The notes under the pieces: model-generated | Seen by the model: only the letters and a program-made list of their open reading frames with translations | Told to the model about the DNA's origin: nothing | The model's database searches: none | In this document: positions 26,083-34,325 of the stretch, one piece after another | How the letters are laid out: each line of letters begins with the position of its first letter | How positions within the stretch are numbered: position 1 is the stretch's first letter | IMG/VR virus record: IMGVR_UViG_3300032163_000009 | Span: 1 to 64,000 of that record | Source: a virus | Strand: one strand, 5' to 3' | DNA length: 64,000 nucleotides | Position numbers and translations under genes: made by a program

Positions 26083-27102
26083 TTAGACCGTGTTGGTGTT
26101 GGTCACGACCGTTACGGCCAGCGCGTTGGCAAGATCGGTCGAGATCAAACCGTGAAAGAGAGCCTGATGTAGATTGTTGTTTTGCGATTCAGCATTCAGC
26201 GGCACCACTTTCTCCCACTGGCCCCAAATGTTGGTGGTCAGCGCGTGCGTGGAGTTGGTGTTGACAATGGCATCGCCCAACATTTTCAGTTGGATGGCGC
26301 GGAAAGTCTGCGCGTCACATTCATCGTAAATGACACCGGCTGCGGCATTGCCTTCCAGCGTCAAGGTCAGCATGGCTTGCACAAAGCCTTCGCCGTAAGA
26401 CGAGAAATACAGATTGGCGTCGCCAAAGAATTTCGGATGGTTGCCGTTCAGGATTTCCAGTTCAAAGCCGCGCAAGGTCGCCGTGACTTCGGTGTTGCCG
26501 GCTGCGGCCCACGTGCTGTCGTCATACAGTCGCGTTTTCTTGGCGCTCATGCTGGTCACGGCCGCTGCGACTAAGGACGCGGTAAAATTTTGCTTGGCAA
26601 CTTGCCGCGCAAAATAATTGGCCTCGATCTTGATCGGACTTTCGCTGCCGTCTTGCGCAATCTCCCCTGAGATTTTGATGTCCTTGAACATGCAATATTC
26701 TCGGACATACGCCTGCATGTCGTCACCGGCTTCCAGCGTGAACGTGTTGGGATTGTTAGCCGCGTTCAACGTCGGCGAGAACGTCCACAGGTAATCTGTT
26801 TGATTGGCCGTCACCGGCGCGGCTGTGACGCCGCCTTTCAAACCGTGCTTGAAGAAAAACGGCAACACTTGAAAATAGGCGTGGGGAATGCCGATGCTGT
26901 CTTCCACGAACAATTCCGATTTCAAACTGCGCCCGGACTCGATGCGCACGCCGAGATTGTCAGCGGGATAAACAGGCTTCCAATCCATCGGGATCGGCTT
27001 CTGCTCCGCCCCAATTAAGATTTTAGTCGCAGGCACAATTGTCCCGCGCGTTGCCTCAGGCCCATATTGATACTTAGAGAAAATTCTTTCACCCATGATC
27101 AT
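26083..27102 (-). CDS. Major tail tube protein, 339 aa
   Basis: The opening (ERIFSKYQYGPEATRGT, then PATKIL) and the middle (ISGEIAQDGSESPIKIEANY) fit siphovirus tail tube proteins, which use a beta-sandwich to form the hollow tail. Location directly upstream of the chaperone pair supports this. Two starts are possible: ATG 27102, three bases after GGAG, or ATG 27096, nine bases after it; the second has the better spacing. The protein ends with a Thr/Val-rich segment. Confidence 0.75.
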   Translation of the reverse strand: MIMGERIFSKYQYGPEATRGTIVPATKILIGAEQKPIPMDWKPVYPADNLGVRIESGRSLKSELFVEDSIGIPHAYFQVLPFFFKHGLKGGVTAAPVTANQTDYLWTFSPTLNAANNPNTFTLEAGDDMQAYVREYCMFKDIKISGEIAQDGSESPIKIEANYFARQVAKQNFTASLVAAAVTSMSAKKTRLYDDSTWAAAGNTEVTATLRGFELEILNGNHPKFFGDANLYFSSYGEGFVQAMLTLTLEGNAAAGVIYDECDAQTFRAIQLKMLGDAIVNTNSTHALTTNIWGQWEKVVPLNAESQNNNLHQALFHGLISTDLANALAVTVVTNTNTV

Positions 27103-27129
27103 TTACTCCTTCATTGAACAGGCTCAGCG

Positions 27130-27603
27130 TTAGGCGGCGACGGTTAACCCGACTGCGCCGCCGACGTCTTGCTTAACTTCCCACTGGACAACAATGCCCA
27201 AATGCGGTTCTTCGCTGCCATACTGCAATTTCACTGGACCGCGCACCGGAAAGGCAATGTCGCTGCGCGGCAGAAAATGCGAGACCTTGTTGTGTAAAGA
27301 CATATTCGCCGCCATTGCATTTCTGATCCGCGCAAACATCAGCATCAACTCTGGATAATGCGATCGGCTGGTGTCATCGTACAAATGCAATTCGGTAACG
27401 CCCGTCCAGAAATCAATCAGCGGCCCGCCAAAACTAAAGTTCGGCTTATAGCCTTCGGTGAACGTCAGGGCGCATGGAAAACTATTGATAGCGTCTGGAA
27501 ATTCGGCCTTGTCGTAAACGTGAAAGGCTTTTATCTTCTTGCCACCTGGTCCCACTAGCGCAAAGACATCAGCCACAGCATCGATCCAATCTTCCACGGC
27601 CAT
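27130..27603 (-). CDS. Tail terminator/minor structural protein candidate, 157 aa
   Basis: A compact alpha/beta protein with a hydrophobic C-terminus. It lies between the HK97-gp10-like protein and the tail tube gene, the usual position of the tail terminator (gpU-like). The MAVEDWIDAVADVFAL opening helix and the internal sheet are compatible with that fold. The one-base overlap with the upstream gene suggests coupling. The assignment is by order. Confidence 0.6.
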   Translation of the reverse strand: MAVEDWIDAVADVFALVGPGGKKIKAFHVYDKAEFPDAINSFPCALTFTEGYKPNFSFGGPLIDFWTGVTELHLYDDTSRSHYPELMLMFARIRNAMAANMSLHNKVSHFLPRSDIAFPVRGPVKLQYGSEEPHLGIVVQWEVKQDVGGAVGLTVAA

Positions 27604-28094
27604 TAGCTGCCCCCGATGGCAAGCAAGTCCGTCAGCCGATCGGCGGCTACTTTGAACAAGGTCAAAATGTTCGGGATGTTTTTTTCATAGGCGCGCTTTA
27701 GAAACCAGTGCCCCTTGATGCCTTTGCGCCCAATGCTGCGAGCCACTACAAAAGCCAGCCCCGGCCCTAACACGGCATCGCTCCACACGCGGATCGCTTC
27801 GATCGGTGGCATCCGTGCGCCAGGCCGCCGCCCGGCTTCCATGACCAGCGGATAAATAGGATTACTCATCGAGGAGTAGACCTCACCAGTGATATAAGTA
27901 ACTTCGTTCATTACTCTCGAAGTCATGCTGCCAGCGAGTTCGCCGGTGAATCTAGGGGCAAGTGTTTGGGCATCAGCCGCGATCGAGGCCACGCTGGAGC
28001 GCATGGCGCTGTCGAGCTGCGTGTCCGACAATCGATCGTAGTTGTCCAACCTCGAAAGTTGTTCCGGCAGTCCCAAGATTTCCACTTCGTACAT
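27603..28094 (-). CDS. HK97-gp10-like neck protein, 163 aa
   Basis: The start (EILGLPEQLSRLDNYDRL) followed by DAQTLAPRFTGELAGSM matches the gp10-like family, in which an N-terminal helix is followed by a PxxTGxLxxS segment. The later VMEAGRRPGARMPP and the basic FLKRAYEKN helix also fit. These proteins act at the head-tail junction or in tail completion. It sits between a connector-like gene and the tail terminator candidate, as expected. Confidence 0.75.
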   Translation of the reverse strand: MYEVEILGLPEQLSRLDNYDRLSDTQLDSAMRSSVASIAADAQTLAPRFTGELAGSMTSRVMNEVTYITGEVYSSMSNPIYPLVMEAGRRPGARMPPIEAIRVWSDAVLGPGLAFVVARSIGRKGIKGHWFLKRAYEKNIPNILTLFKVAADRLTDLLAIGGS

Positions 28095-28095
28095 A

Positions 28096-29088
28096 TTAGA
28101 GGCTCACGATTCGATAGTTCTTCATAATTCTTTCAAGCGGGTCTTTCGGAAATTCCTGATTGTAAAAGACTTCGCCTGTTTCGGGATTGCCGGTTTTGCC
28201 TGCAAAGCCGGTCTGCGACTTTTTGATCATCAGGGCGGCAATTTGTTCGGTCAAGTATCGGATGTCGTAAGGCGGCAGCACTCGCAACACATCAGCCGTG
28301 TTGTGAGCAGCGGCGCTCGTTCCGTTCACTGCGCGAGTGACATTGAACAGGCGGTAGGCTTCGAGTGCGGTGTTGGCACTGTGCTCCTGCCGCTGCGTGC
28401 CATTCCAACCGCGCAGCGCTGAACAACTATTCCCGTTGAGACTTTGCACGCGCAGCTGCTCGTGTTCCAGCCGGATGATTTCATTTACCTGAATGAGCGA
28501 GCCGTCAGAGATATTGAAGTCATTTTGAGAATCCGAAATAGTCTCAGTCAAGCGCAGCGTGCCAACGGTCAGGGGGGCCGCATAGGCTTCGACAACTTCC
28601 TGCTCGTCATCCAGCAGCAAGACCACGCCCGGACTGATTTGCGCGGCAGTGCTGACTTCAACGGTCGAGACGGTTGCATTCTGCACTACCGTCGTGCCGA
28701 GATCGATCGCGTCATCGTAAAGCGACCAGCGACCCGTGATCACGACCGTCGCCCGATTGCTTGACCACGAACTCAAATCTCGGAGTTCAAGCGAATTGTA
28801 GGGGCCGAGTGTCCAGTGGCGATTGAACGGCATCAAGAAGTAATCATCAGTCGAGAGCGTCCGACCATCGACTTCAAGGCTGATCAACTCCACCAGACTA
28901 TCGATCCAAAGCGTGCGCTGCCCGTAGCCGTCAAACGTGCGCGACTCTGTTTCCGCAATAAAGCGGCCTCGCCGGTCGATGACTTGCGAGGCCGCGCGAA
29001 TGAAGCGCAAAGGCTTGTCTACAAAGCGCGTGCCGTCAATCTCCAAATCATCGAAGATGTCGAGCAGTGAGCAGTAAGGTCGATTCAC
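28096..29088 (-). CDS. Head-tail connector-like protein with inserted beta domain, 330 aa
   Basis: The N-terminal 110 residues and the last 70 (RYLTEQIAALMIKKSQTG) look like a gp6-type connector. Between them lies a beta-rich insert (about 135-255) with LIQVNEIIRLEHEQLRV and ALRGWNGT, a motif that recurs in many phage structural proteins as a small repeat domain. The gene stands between the coiled-coil protein at 29091 and the neck protein. A role in the ring below the portal is likely. Confidence 0.6.
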   Translation of the reverse strand: MNRPYCSLLDIFDDLEIDGTRFVDKPLRFIRAASQVIDRRGRFIAETESRTFDGYGQRTLWIDSLVELISLEVDGRTLSTDDYFLMPFNRHWTLGPYNSLELRDLSSWSSNRATVVITGRWSLYDDAIDLGTTVVQNATVSTVEVSTAAQISPGVVLLLDDEQEVVEAYAAPLTVGTLRLTETISDSQNDFNISDGSLIQVNEIIRLEHEQLRVQSLNGNSCSALRGWNGTQRQEHSANTALEAYRLFNVTRAVNGTSAAAHNTADVLRVLPPYDIRYLTEQIAALMIKKSQTGFAGKTGNPETGEVFYNQEFPKDPLERIMKNYRIVSL

Positions 29089-29090
29089 GC

Positions 29091-29531
29091 TCAGGCGTCC
29101 TTCAATTCTTCGTCTTCGGCTGCATCTTTAGCCGCTTGGCGATCGGCCTTATCTTGCGCCTTCTTTTCCTTCGTGGTCAAGATGGCGGTCGTCAACGGCG
29201 CAGCGTCGAATGCAGCGGTGAGGGGCTGATGAGTCAACACTCGCTCGTTCGCGGCCAGCGCCTCGGCTTCCGCTGCGGCTTTATCCAACCGCGCCTGCTT
29301 CGCTTCGGCAACGGCTTGCGCGTCAAGCTCGGCCTTGTCTTTCGCAGCCTGCGCGTCGATCGCCTGCTTGGCTAACGCAACTTTATCCGACACCTTTACC
29401 TCATCGAAGGTGTCGGGCGCGTCGGTCTGCAAGAAAGCCGCGATGGAATCTTCGACTTCAATCACTCCGGCTTCAAAGTGCAGGTTGCGAGGCGGGTTGT
29501 CGTACTGGCTCAGACAAATCAATTTCTTCAT
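29091..29531 (-). CDS. Ala/Lys-rich coiled-coil protein, 146 aa
   Basis: After a short N-terminal domain (MKKLICLSQYDNPPRNL), the rest is a long Ala, Lys, Asp and Glu-rich helix broken once near residue 100. This resembles head-fibre or scaffolding-type coiled coils. ATG 29531 has GGAG six bases upstream and overlaps the end of the glycosyltransferase gene by 59 bases, a large overlap for this block. The function is not known. Confidence 0.65.
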   Translation of the reverse strand: MKKLICLSQYDNPPRNLHFEAGVIEVEDSIAAFLQTDAPDTFDEVKVSDKVALAKQAIDAQAAKDKAELDAQAVAEAKQARLDKAAAEAEALAANERVLTHQPLTAAFDAAPLTTAILTTKEKKAQDKADRQAAKDAAEDEELKDA

Positions 29532-30315
29532 GGGAATCTCCTGTAGTGTCGTGATCTAAGGGTTTACCGGCCAGATCGTGGGACCACTCGCCCCACGCGC
29601 CGGTGTTTGGAAAATTCGCGCGCCCAACATGGGCGGCCATTACCTTTTGAGTCGCACAGACTCGCGCACCGGCTGCCGCTGCCAGTCGTGAGAAGTGCCA
29701 GTCTTCCGGCTCGACGTCCGCGTACCACAGGCCGTCGTCTCGTTTGAAAATCGCGTCGTTTATTTCAAACCAGCAGCGCTCAATCCACGGCTTGCGAACA
29801 TCAATGAGCAGCAAGCCCGTATTCACTAGCAGCGTGGGCGACGTGGATTGATCTTCGAACACGCGCTGAAGGTCGAGGGCATCAAACGTCGGTGGCAGGC
29901 TGGCGGCTTCTTTGAGAGTCAAGCGCTGTCGCCGGAACTCACGGCGACCAACGGGATCGGCTTCCCCCGTTACATCCGGCAGCAAGGCGGTTGAAGTCAA
30001 GCCCTTGCCGTCTTTGATTGCCAGCACTGTGCCCAACACATCGGCCTGACTGCGTACCATCTCCTCCCACAAAACCGCTAAGAAGCCCGGCTGTGGAATC
30101 ACGTCGGCATGCCAAATGAGCAGGTGCGTGATCTCCGGCCGATTGTTCAGCGCGATACAGAGCAAGGCATTGTGGGCATAGGCCAACAGTGAAGCCGTCT
30201 TGAAGGCGACGGTGTAAGGCGGGCAGTGGGGTTGTCGGCTTTCACTGAGCAACAAGCCGCACGCCGCCGCCTTCACCGTGTCATCGTAAGTCGGGACGCC
30301 GATTAAGATGGTCAT
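29473..30315 (-). CDS. GT-A type glycosyltransferase-like protein, 280 aa
   Basis: The start MTILIGVPTYDD, the helix with LLAYAHNALLCIALNN and the strand HLLIWHADVIPQPGFL are those of family-2-like GT-A enzymes, with Asp in the place of the metal-binding DxD. Later, NTGLLLIDVRKPWIERCWFE and DVEPEDWHFSRLAAAAG complete a nucleotide-sugar fold. It lies between a head-decoration candidate and head-tail connector genes, so it may glycosylate a virion protein or, less likely, modified DNA. The donor sugar cannot be predicted. Confidence 0.7.
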   Translation of the reverse strand: MTILIGVPTYDDTVKAAACGLLLSESRQPHCPPYTVAFKTASLLAYAHNALLCIALNNRPEITHLLIWHADVIPQPGFLAVLWEEMVRSQADVLGTVLAIKDGKGLTSTALLPDVTGEADPVGRREFRRQRLTLKEAASLPPTFDALDLQRVFEDQSTSPTLLVNTGLLLIDVRKPWIERCWFEINDAIFKRDDGLWYADVEPEDWHFSRLAAAAGARVCATQKVMAAHVGRANFPNTGAWGEWSHDLAGKPLDHDTTGDSHEEIDLSEPVRQPASQPAL

Positions 30316-30725
30316 GCTGGCAGCAAAATTCCAACCAGAATCACGTCCATGTCGATCGTGTTGGCGGCAAAGTTCGCATCAGCTACGATGTCCACGCCCA
30401 CGATCTTGCCCGCCGCGATTGAGCCGACATTCGGGCGTTGCGTGGTGCTCCCGACTTGCGTGCCAGCGGCAATCGCTACGGTTGGGCCAACGGTCACGGC
30501 CACGGCATTGGCCGTTACCTTGAACGTCGCATTGCCCGCGCCGGGATTGGCGTTCGCTTCGCCGTGGAGCAGCATCGGGTGAAAATTATAGCCGGATGGC
30601 ACCTTTAAGCCTGCGCCACCGTTGGGCATGATCAAGTGAGTGTCTGCATTGGCCGCCACATTTTGAGCGCCGAAATGCAAAGTGATCGGCAACCCGAAAT
30701 CGTAAGTCAAATCATCTGCTGACAT
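30312..30725 (-). CDS. Head decoration-like protein, 137 aa
   Basis: A Gly/Ala/Val-rich beta protein located directly after the major capsid gene. The sequence has GAQNVAANADTHLIMP and a long run of small residues in the middle, as in capsid decoration or head-fibre trimer proteins. The ribosome site is good (ATAGGAGAACTATC). The identity rests on position and composition. Confidence 0.55.
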   Translation of the reverse strand: MSADDLTYDFGLPITLHFGAQNVAANADTHLIMPNGGAGLKVPSGYNFHPMLLHGEANANPGAGNATFKVTANAVAVTVGPTVAIAAGTQVGSTTQRPNVGSIAAGKIVGVDIVADANFAANTIDMDVILVGILLPA

Positions 30726-30786
30726 GATAGTTCTCCTATAGGTGTGTGAGTGTTCGACAGTGCTGACTCAAGCGTTCAAAATTCTC

Positions 30787-32151
30787 TTAGGAGCGCTTGA
30801 TATAATGGATGCCGCTGGTGTGAGTGGCGGTGCTGCGCACGCCACGGCAAGCTACGGCAATGCGGAACGAAGCCACCATCACGAACTGACGCTTCTGAAT
30901 CAAGCGATCCATTTCGATGAGCAACTGGCGGCGGAAGCCGACGCGCCAATCGTTGCGATGATAGATGGCGATCGTGCCATACACATCATTGGTCGCAGGT
31001 GACGTGGTGGTGTATTTGCCGTCCGTGTCCGTTTCGGCCATCGCGCCGGTCACAATCAACGGGATGTTGGCATACTTCGCCAGCTCGCCGCTGAGGATCG
31101 TGGCGTTGGGACCGAACTTGTCCATGGTGGCGACATTGGGCAGCCCCAACATGCCGATATAGGTTTTGGCATCCATTGCCATTGCCAGTTGTCCGACGTT
31201 CGCGCCGTAGCGCCCCATGCGCCCTAAACCCGCCAGCGTCAAGCTGTCGGTCAAGGTGGTGTTCAACGCCACGCCTTGCGCGGTGTTGTCCACGAGGAAC
31301 AAGTGACGGATGCCGTCCTGCCCGTTGGACAGATAGTAGGAATCGTCGGGCGGATTCGCGTCGTCACTGTTGATGTTGCCGGTGTTGGCGTCCGTCGAAT
31401 CGGCGTTCAAGATGAAGCGATCGATCTGTTCCGCGCCGTCTGCCACCAGTGAGGCGCGCAGTGACGGCAGGACAGCGATGATCGAATCTTCATCGAGATC
31501 GTAACTCCAATCGACTTCGTACACCTGCTCAGTGCTGGTCAGCGTCGCCTTGGCGGTCGTCGCATTCTGCGGTGTGATCGCCGTGTTCTGCGTGCCTTTG
31601 CGCCACGCGCCAGTGACCCAGCCTAACGGGATGTCGAACGGGTCGGTCGGCATGGGAATGACAGAGATCGTGCTGGCAACCTTCGCGGCCAAGAACATAT
31701 CCTGCCACAGTTCAGCCGCCATGCCCGTTGGCACAAACTCATCGCCGCTGCCAGGCGTAACGGTGTCCAGCGCCTTGTCCACAACGGCCTTTAAGTCTTT
31801 TGACGGCGGCTTCACGCTGTCGCGTCGAACTTGACCGGCGCGTTCCAACAGCCAGTGCGTGAAGATCAAGTCATCGACCTTCTGGCCGTCGAACTTGCCG
31901 CCTTGCACCAACCCCTTGCTGCGGGCTTGTGCGCCGGGCAGCCCGACTAGCTCGCCGCGCCGAATCGGGCGGTTGGCTTGCTGCTCGCTCAGTCGTTTTT
32001 GAACTTGGGCATCGACTAAGCCGGTTAAATGATCGGCCAGTCGATCGATGTCCAAGGTAGCCTTGTCGGTTTGATGATCTTTCACCGTCGCCGTTAAGGC
32101 GGCTACTTCCGTTTTGATTTCTTCCAACGTGGTGGGATTTTGAGCACTCAT
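30787..32151 (-). CDS. Major capsid protein, HK97 fold, 454 aa
   Basis: Residues 1-75 are a charged helical segment like the HK97 delta (scaffold) domain, usually removed by the protease encoded just upstream. The rest has the HK97 pattern: VPTGMAAELWQD, then VASTISVIPMP, EVYEVDWSYDLDEDS as the E-loop region neighbour, and IAIYHRNDWRVGFRRQLLIEMDRL near the end. The gene overlaps the protease stop by four bases. Cleavage probably falls near residues 90-110, but this cannot be read from sequence. Confidence 0.85.
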   Translation of the reverse strand: MSAQNPTTLEEIKTEVAALTATVKDHQTDKATLDIDRLADHLTGLVDAQVQKRLSEQQANRPIRRGELVGLPGAQARSKGLVQGGKFDGQKVDDLIFTHWLLERAGQVRRDSVKPPSKDLKAVVDKALDTVTPGSGDEFVPTGMAAELWQDMFLAAKVASTISVIPMPTDPFDIPLGWVTGAWRKGTQNTAITPQNATTAKATLTSTEQVYEVDWSYDLDEDSIIAVLPSLRASLVADGAEQIDRFILNADSTDANTGNINSDDANPPDDSYYLSNGQDGIRHLFLVDNTAQGVALNTTLTDSLTLAGLGRMGRYGANVGQLAMAMDAKTYIGMLGLPNVATMDKFGPNATILSGELAKYANIPLIVTGAMAETDTDGKYTTTSPATNDVYGTIAIYHRNDWRVGFRRQLLIEMDRLIQKRQFVMVASFRIAVACRGVRSTATHTSGIHYIKRS

Positions 32152-33641
32152 TTTGCGTATGCCTCCATGACAATTTGCCTAAGTTCGATAAGTAAAGCGC
32201 TCAGCTCTTTAACATCTGGCTGCTCGCCTTCGTTCACAGGTTTTGAGAAAAGCGTCTCCGCTGCGGGTGACAGCGCGACCGTCAATGGCTCACCCGCTTC
32301 ATGCGTCAACACGGTAGACACCGCATCGGTTACGGTTTCGGCCTCGACTTGCTTGAGAACTTCACCGACTTTATCAGCAGCGCTCTGCGCGTCCTGCTGC
32401 GCTGACTTCAATTTGCTTTCGTTGGTGGCGCTGAGCACGCGCCCGCGTTTGGTCTGCAAGGTGTCCGGCGCAGCGGCCAGTTCGATCGGATCGCCTGCGC
32501 CTCGATCAACGGTTGCTTGGGGCGAGGCGTCGGCTGACAAGTGCGCAGCTTGACGGTGCTGCAAGGCTTTCAGCATCTTCACCGCACTGGCTAACGACTT
32601 GCGCGTAACGATGTCGATCGGCAGGCCGGTCGCATGGACTTGCCAGCCTTTGACGATCTCGACAGGCGGCAAGGTGGCAAGCACCTCGCTCAACTCGATC
32701 GACTTCCAATAGTCGGCAGCCAGCAAATCATTATCGGAACAATCGCGGCGCTCGATTGCATACACTGCATCGCCATCAGCCAAGAGCAGCGGCGGTGTGA
32801 ACATGACTGTTTTGAAAGTGACTGTTTGACCGGCTTCGGGGTGGGGGACTTCGCGGCATTCGCCTAAAGTGAAATCCATTTGCAACAGCGTTGCGTCAGC
32901 CGGTACGCTGATGGCGTTCTGCATGAAGCACGCAAACAATTCTTGGTGTTGATCGGTTTCAACCGTGAAGCGGCGCAGCCAAGCCCGCGCGATCGGCTCA
33001 GGCGCAGCCGGTTCGTCGGTTGGCGACACGCTGGCCGCGGGCATCTCGCTTGAACCTGTTTCGGAGGTAGCGAGCAAGGCGTCTTTGTTCGAGGCGACGA
33101 TCACGATCGGCAAGGCCGCCGGAGCGACTAAGCCGCCGAGCGCGTAGTGTGGAATCTCTAGGCTTTTAACGGCCAAGCGCAAGGCTTCCGCATTGGATGG
33201 AATCGGCACCAACGACCACTCCAGCAATTCCCATTCGGTGTAATCGTGTCCGCCAATATTGTTGGGCTTGCCTGCCAGCGGAATGAAACCGATCGAGGAA
33301 GTTTTGATCCATTCGCCGTCCCACAAAAGCCGGACGATGTTTTGAGGATCGGCTTCATTGGCGGCGGGTCGCAATTCAAAGTCAGCGACCAAGCCATCGG
33401 CGGCGCGAATGAGGGTCAATGTGCGGCCGATCGTGGCGAATGGGTCTTTGTAGTTGTGACCCCATTGCACGACCGGATTCTTGAGGTAATTGTCGAACCG
33501 CCCGCCCGCGGGAAAGACGTGATCGCTATCGCGGTCAGCCGCAGCGGTATTGATCACGATGCGTCCGCCGTCTTTGCGTTTGTCTAAAATCTTGATCTCG
33601 AACGTCTTGTGGGTCAGGGCAGGATCAAATTGGATCGGCAT
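32148..33641 (-). CDS. HK97-type prohead protease with long C-terminal extension, 497 aa
   Basis: ATG 33641 is chosen because GATGAGG precedes it and the upstream in-frame start at 33719 lies across a terminator. Residues 1-180 are the herpes-like serine protease: TAAADRDSDHVFPAGG, VVQWGHNYKDPFATIG with His 62, then IKTSSIGF with Ser 115/116 and EWSLVPIPSN. The usual family length is about 200, but here about 300 further residues follow, with a beta-rich part and a final coiled coil (LSATNESKLKSAQQDA) that may act as an internal scaffold. It matures the capsid. Confidence 0.85.
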   Translation of the reverse strand: MPIQFDPALTHKTFEIKILDKRKDGGRIVINTAAADRDSDHVFPAGGRFDNYLKNPVVQWGHNYKDPFATIGRTLTLIRAADGLVADFELRPAANEADPQNIVRLLWDGEWIKTSSIGFIPLAGKPNNIGGHDYTEWELLEWSLVPIPSNAEALRLAVKSLEIPHYALGGLVAPAALPIVIVASNKDALLATSETGSSEMPAASVSPTDEPAAPEPIARAWLRRFTVETDQHQELFACFMQNAISVPADATLLQMDFTLGECREVPHPEAGQTVTFKTVMFTPPLLLADGDAVYAIERRDCSDNDLLAADYWKSIELSEVLATLPPVEIVKGWQVHATGLPIDIVTRKSLASAVKMLKALQHRQAAHLSADASPQATVDRGAGDPIELAAAPDTLQTKRGRVLSATNESKLKSAQQDAQSAADKVGEVLKQVEAETVTDAVSTVLTHEAGEPLTVALSPAAETLFSKPVNEGEQPDVKELSALLIELRQIVMEAYAK

Positions 33642-33660
33642 AATGGCCTCATCGGGCAAA

Positions 33661-33696
33661 CAAAAAGCGCCCGCTCGACATGATCGAGGGGGCGCT
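33661..33696 (-). terminator. Intrinsic terminator before the protease gene
   Basis: Arms 33666-33678 and 33684-33696 form a 13-bp stem with one mismatch. On the leftward strand it is followed by TTTTTG. It sits between the gene at 33723 and the protease start at 33641, inside the head gene block. It could reduce read-through and lower the level of the protease and capsid mRNA, or mark a new transcript start. Confidence 0.65.
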
Positions 33697-33722
33697 GCGT
33701 AATATGTCAGCCTTAACATGGA

Positions 33723-34097
33723 TTATTTTACATCGGTTGACGGTCGATTGTCAATAGGCAATTTCTTTTCCTTGTCGGGGGCCTTGTGCAGCTCAACGAA
33801 TTCAACCTCAATCGTCAAGCCAGCCGCCAAGGCAATAGTCGGGACGTGCGGCTCGTGACTGTCGTCCGCAGACTGTCCAGCCGCAACGATCGACCCGCCC
33901 ATCACTTCGCTCAAAAGGGTCAACAAGGCCTTGTGCGAGACGTGGGCCTTGTCGGTGGCTGACTCCGGCAACGGTCGGGCTTGCACCTTGAGCACCGGCG
34001 CTAGTTCGTCTTGATCTTCAACAACTTTTAAGGCATAGCCTGCCTCGTGGGCGGCCGATTTCAATTCAGTCCAGCGGGTAGCGAATGGATATTGCAT
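33723..34097 (-). CDS. Hypothetical protein, 124 aa
   Basis: Soluble protein with an N-terminal helix (RWTELKSAAHEAGYALKVV) and a charged C-terminus. It lies between portal and protease genes, so it may be a small head protein. No family was recognised. It is followed by the terminator at 33661-33696. Confidence 0.6.
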   Translation of the reverse strand: MQYPFATRWTELKSAAHEAGYALKVVEDQDELAPVLKVQARPLPESATDKAHVSHKALLTLLSEVMGGSIVAAGQSADDSHEPHVPTIALAAGLTIEVEFVELHKAPDKEKKLPIDNRPSTDVK

Positions 34098-34112
34098 GAT
34101 GAACTCTCCTCG

Positions 34113-34325
34113 TCAAGTATTGGGTAACCACTTCAAGCGTACATCTTCACTGACCGTGAAGTTATTGCCGTTGAAATAAACGACGATCGCGCCAGGCTGC
34201 TGCCGTCGTTCCATCGAACGCATCAGCTCCACCACGCTCATTTCGTCTGTGCCTAAAGCCGAGGCCGTCGAACTGGCCGCGCTTTTACCGCGCCGTAGTG
34301 AGGGGCTGTCAGTTGATAGTGTCAT
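34113..34325 (-). CDS. Hypothetical protein, 70 aa
   Basis: A short Ser/Arg-rich N-terminal part is followed by a small beta segment (AIVVYFNGNNFTVSEDV). It overlaps the portal stop by four bases and is likely coupled to it. Nothing gives a function. Confidence 0.6.
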   Translation of the reverse strand: MTLSTDSPSLRRGKSAASSTASALGTDEMSVVELMRSMERRQQPGAIVVYFNGNNFTVSEDVRLKWLPNT

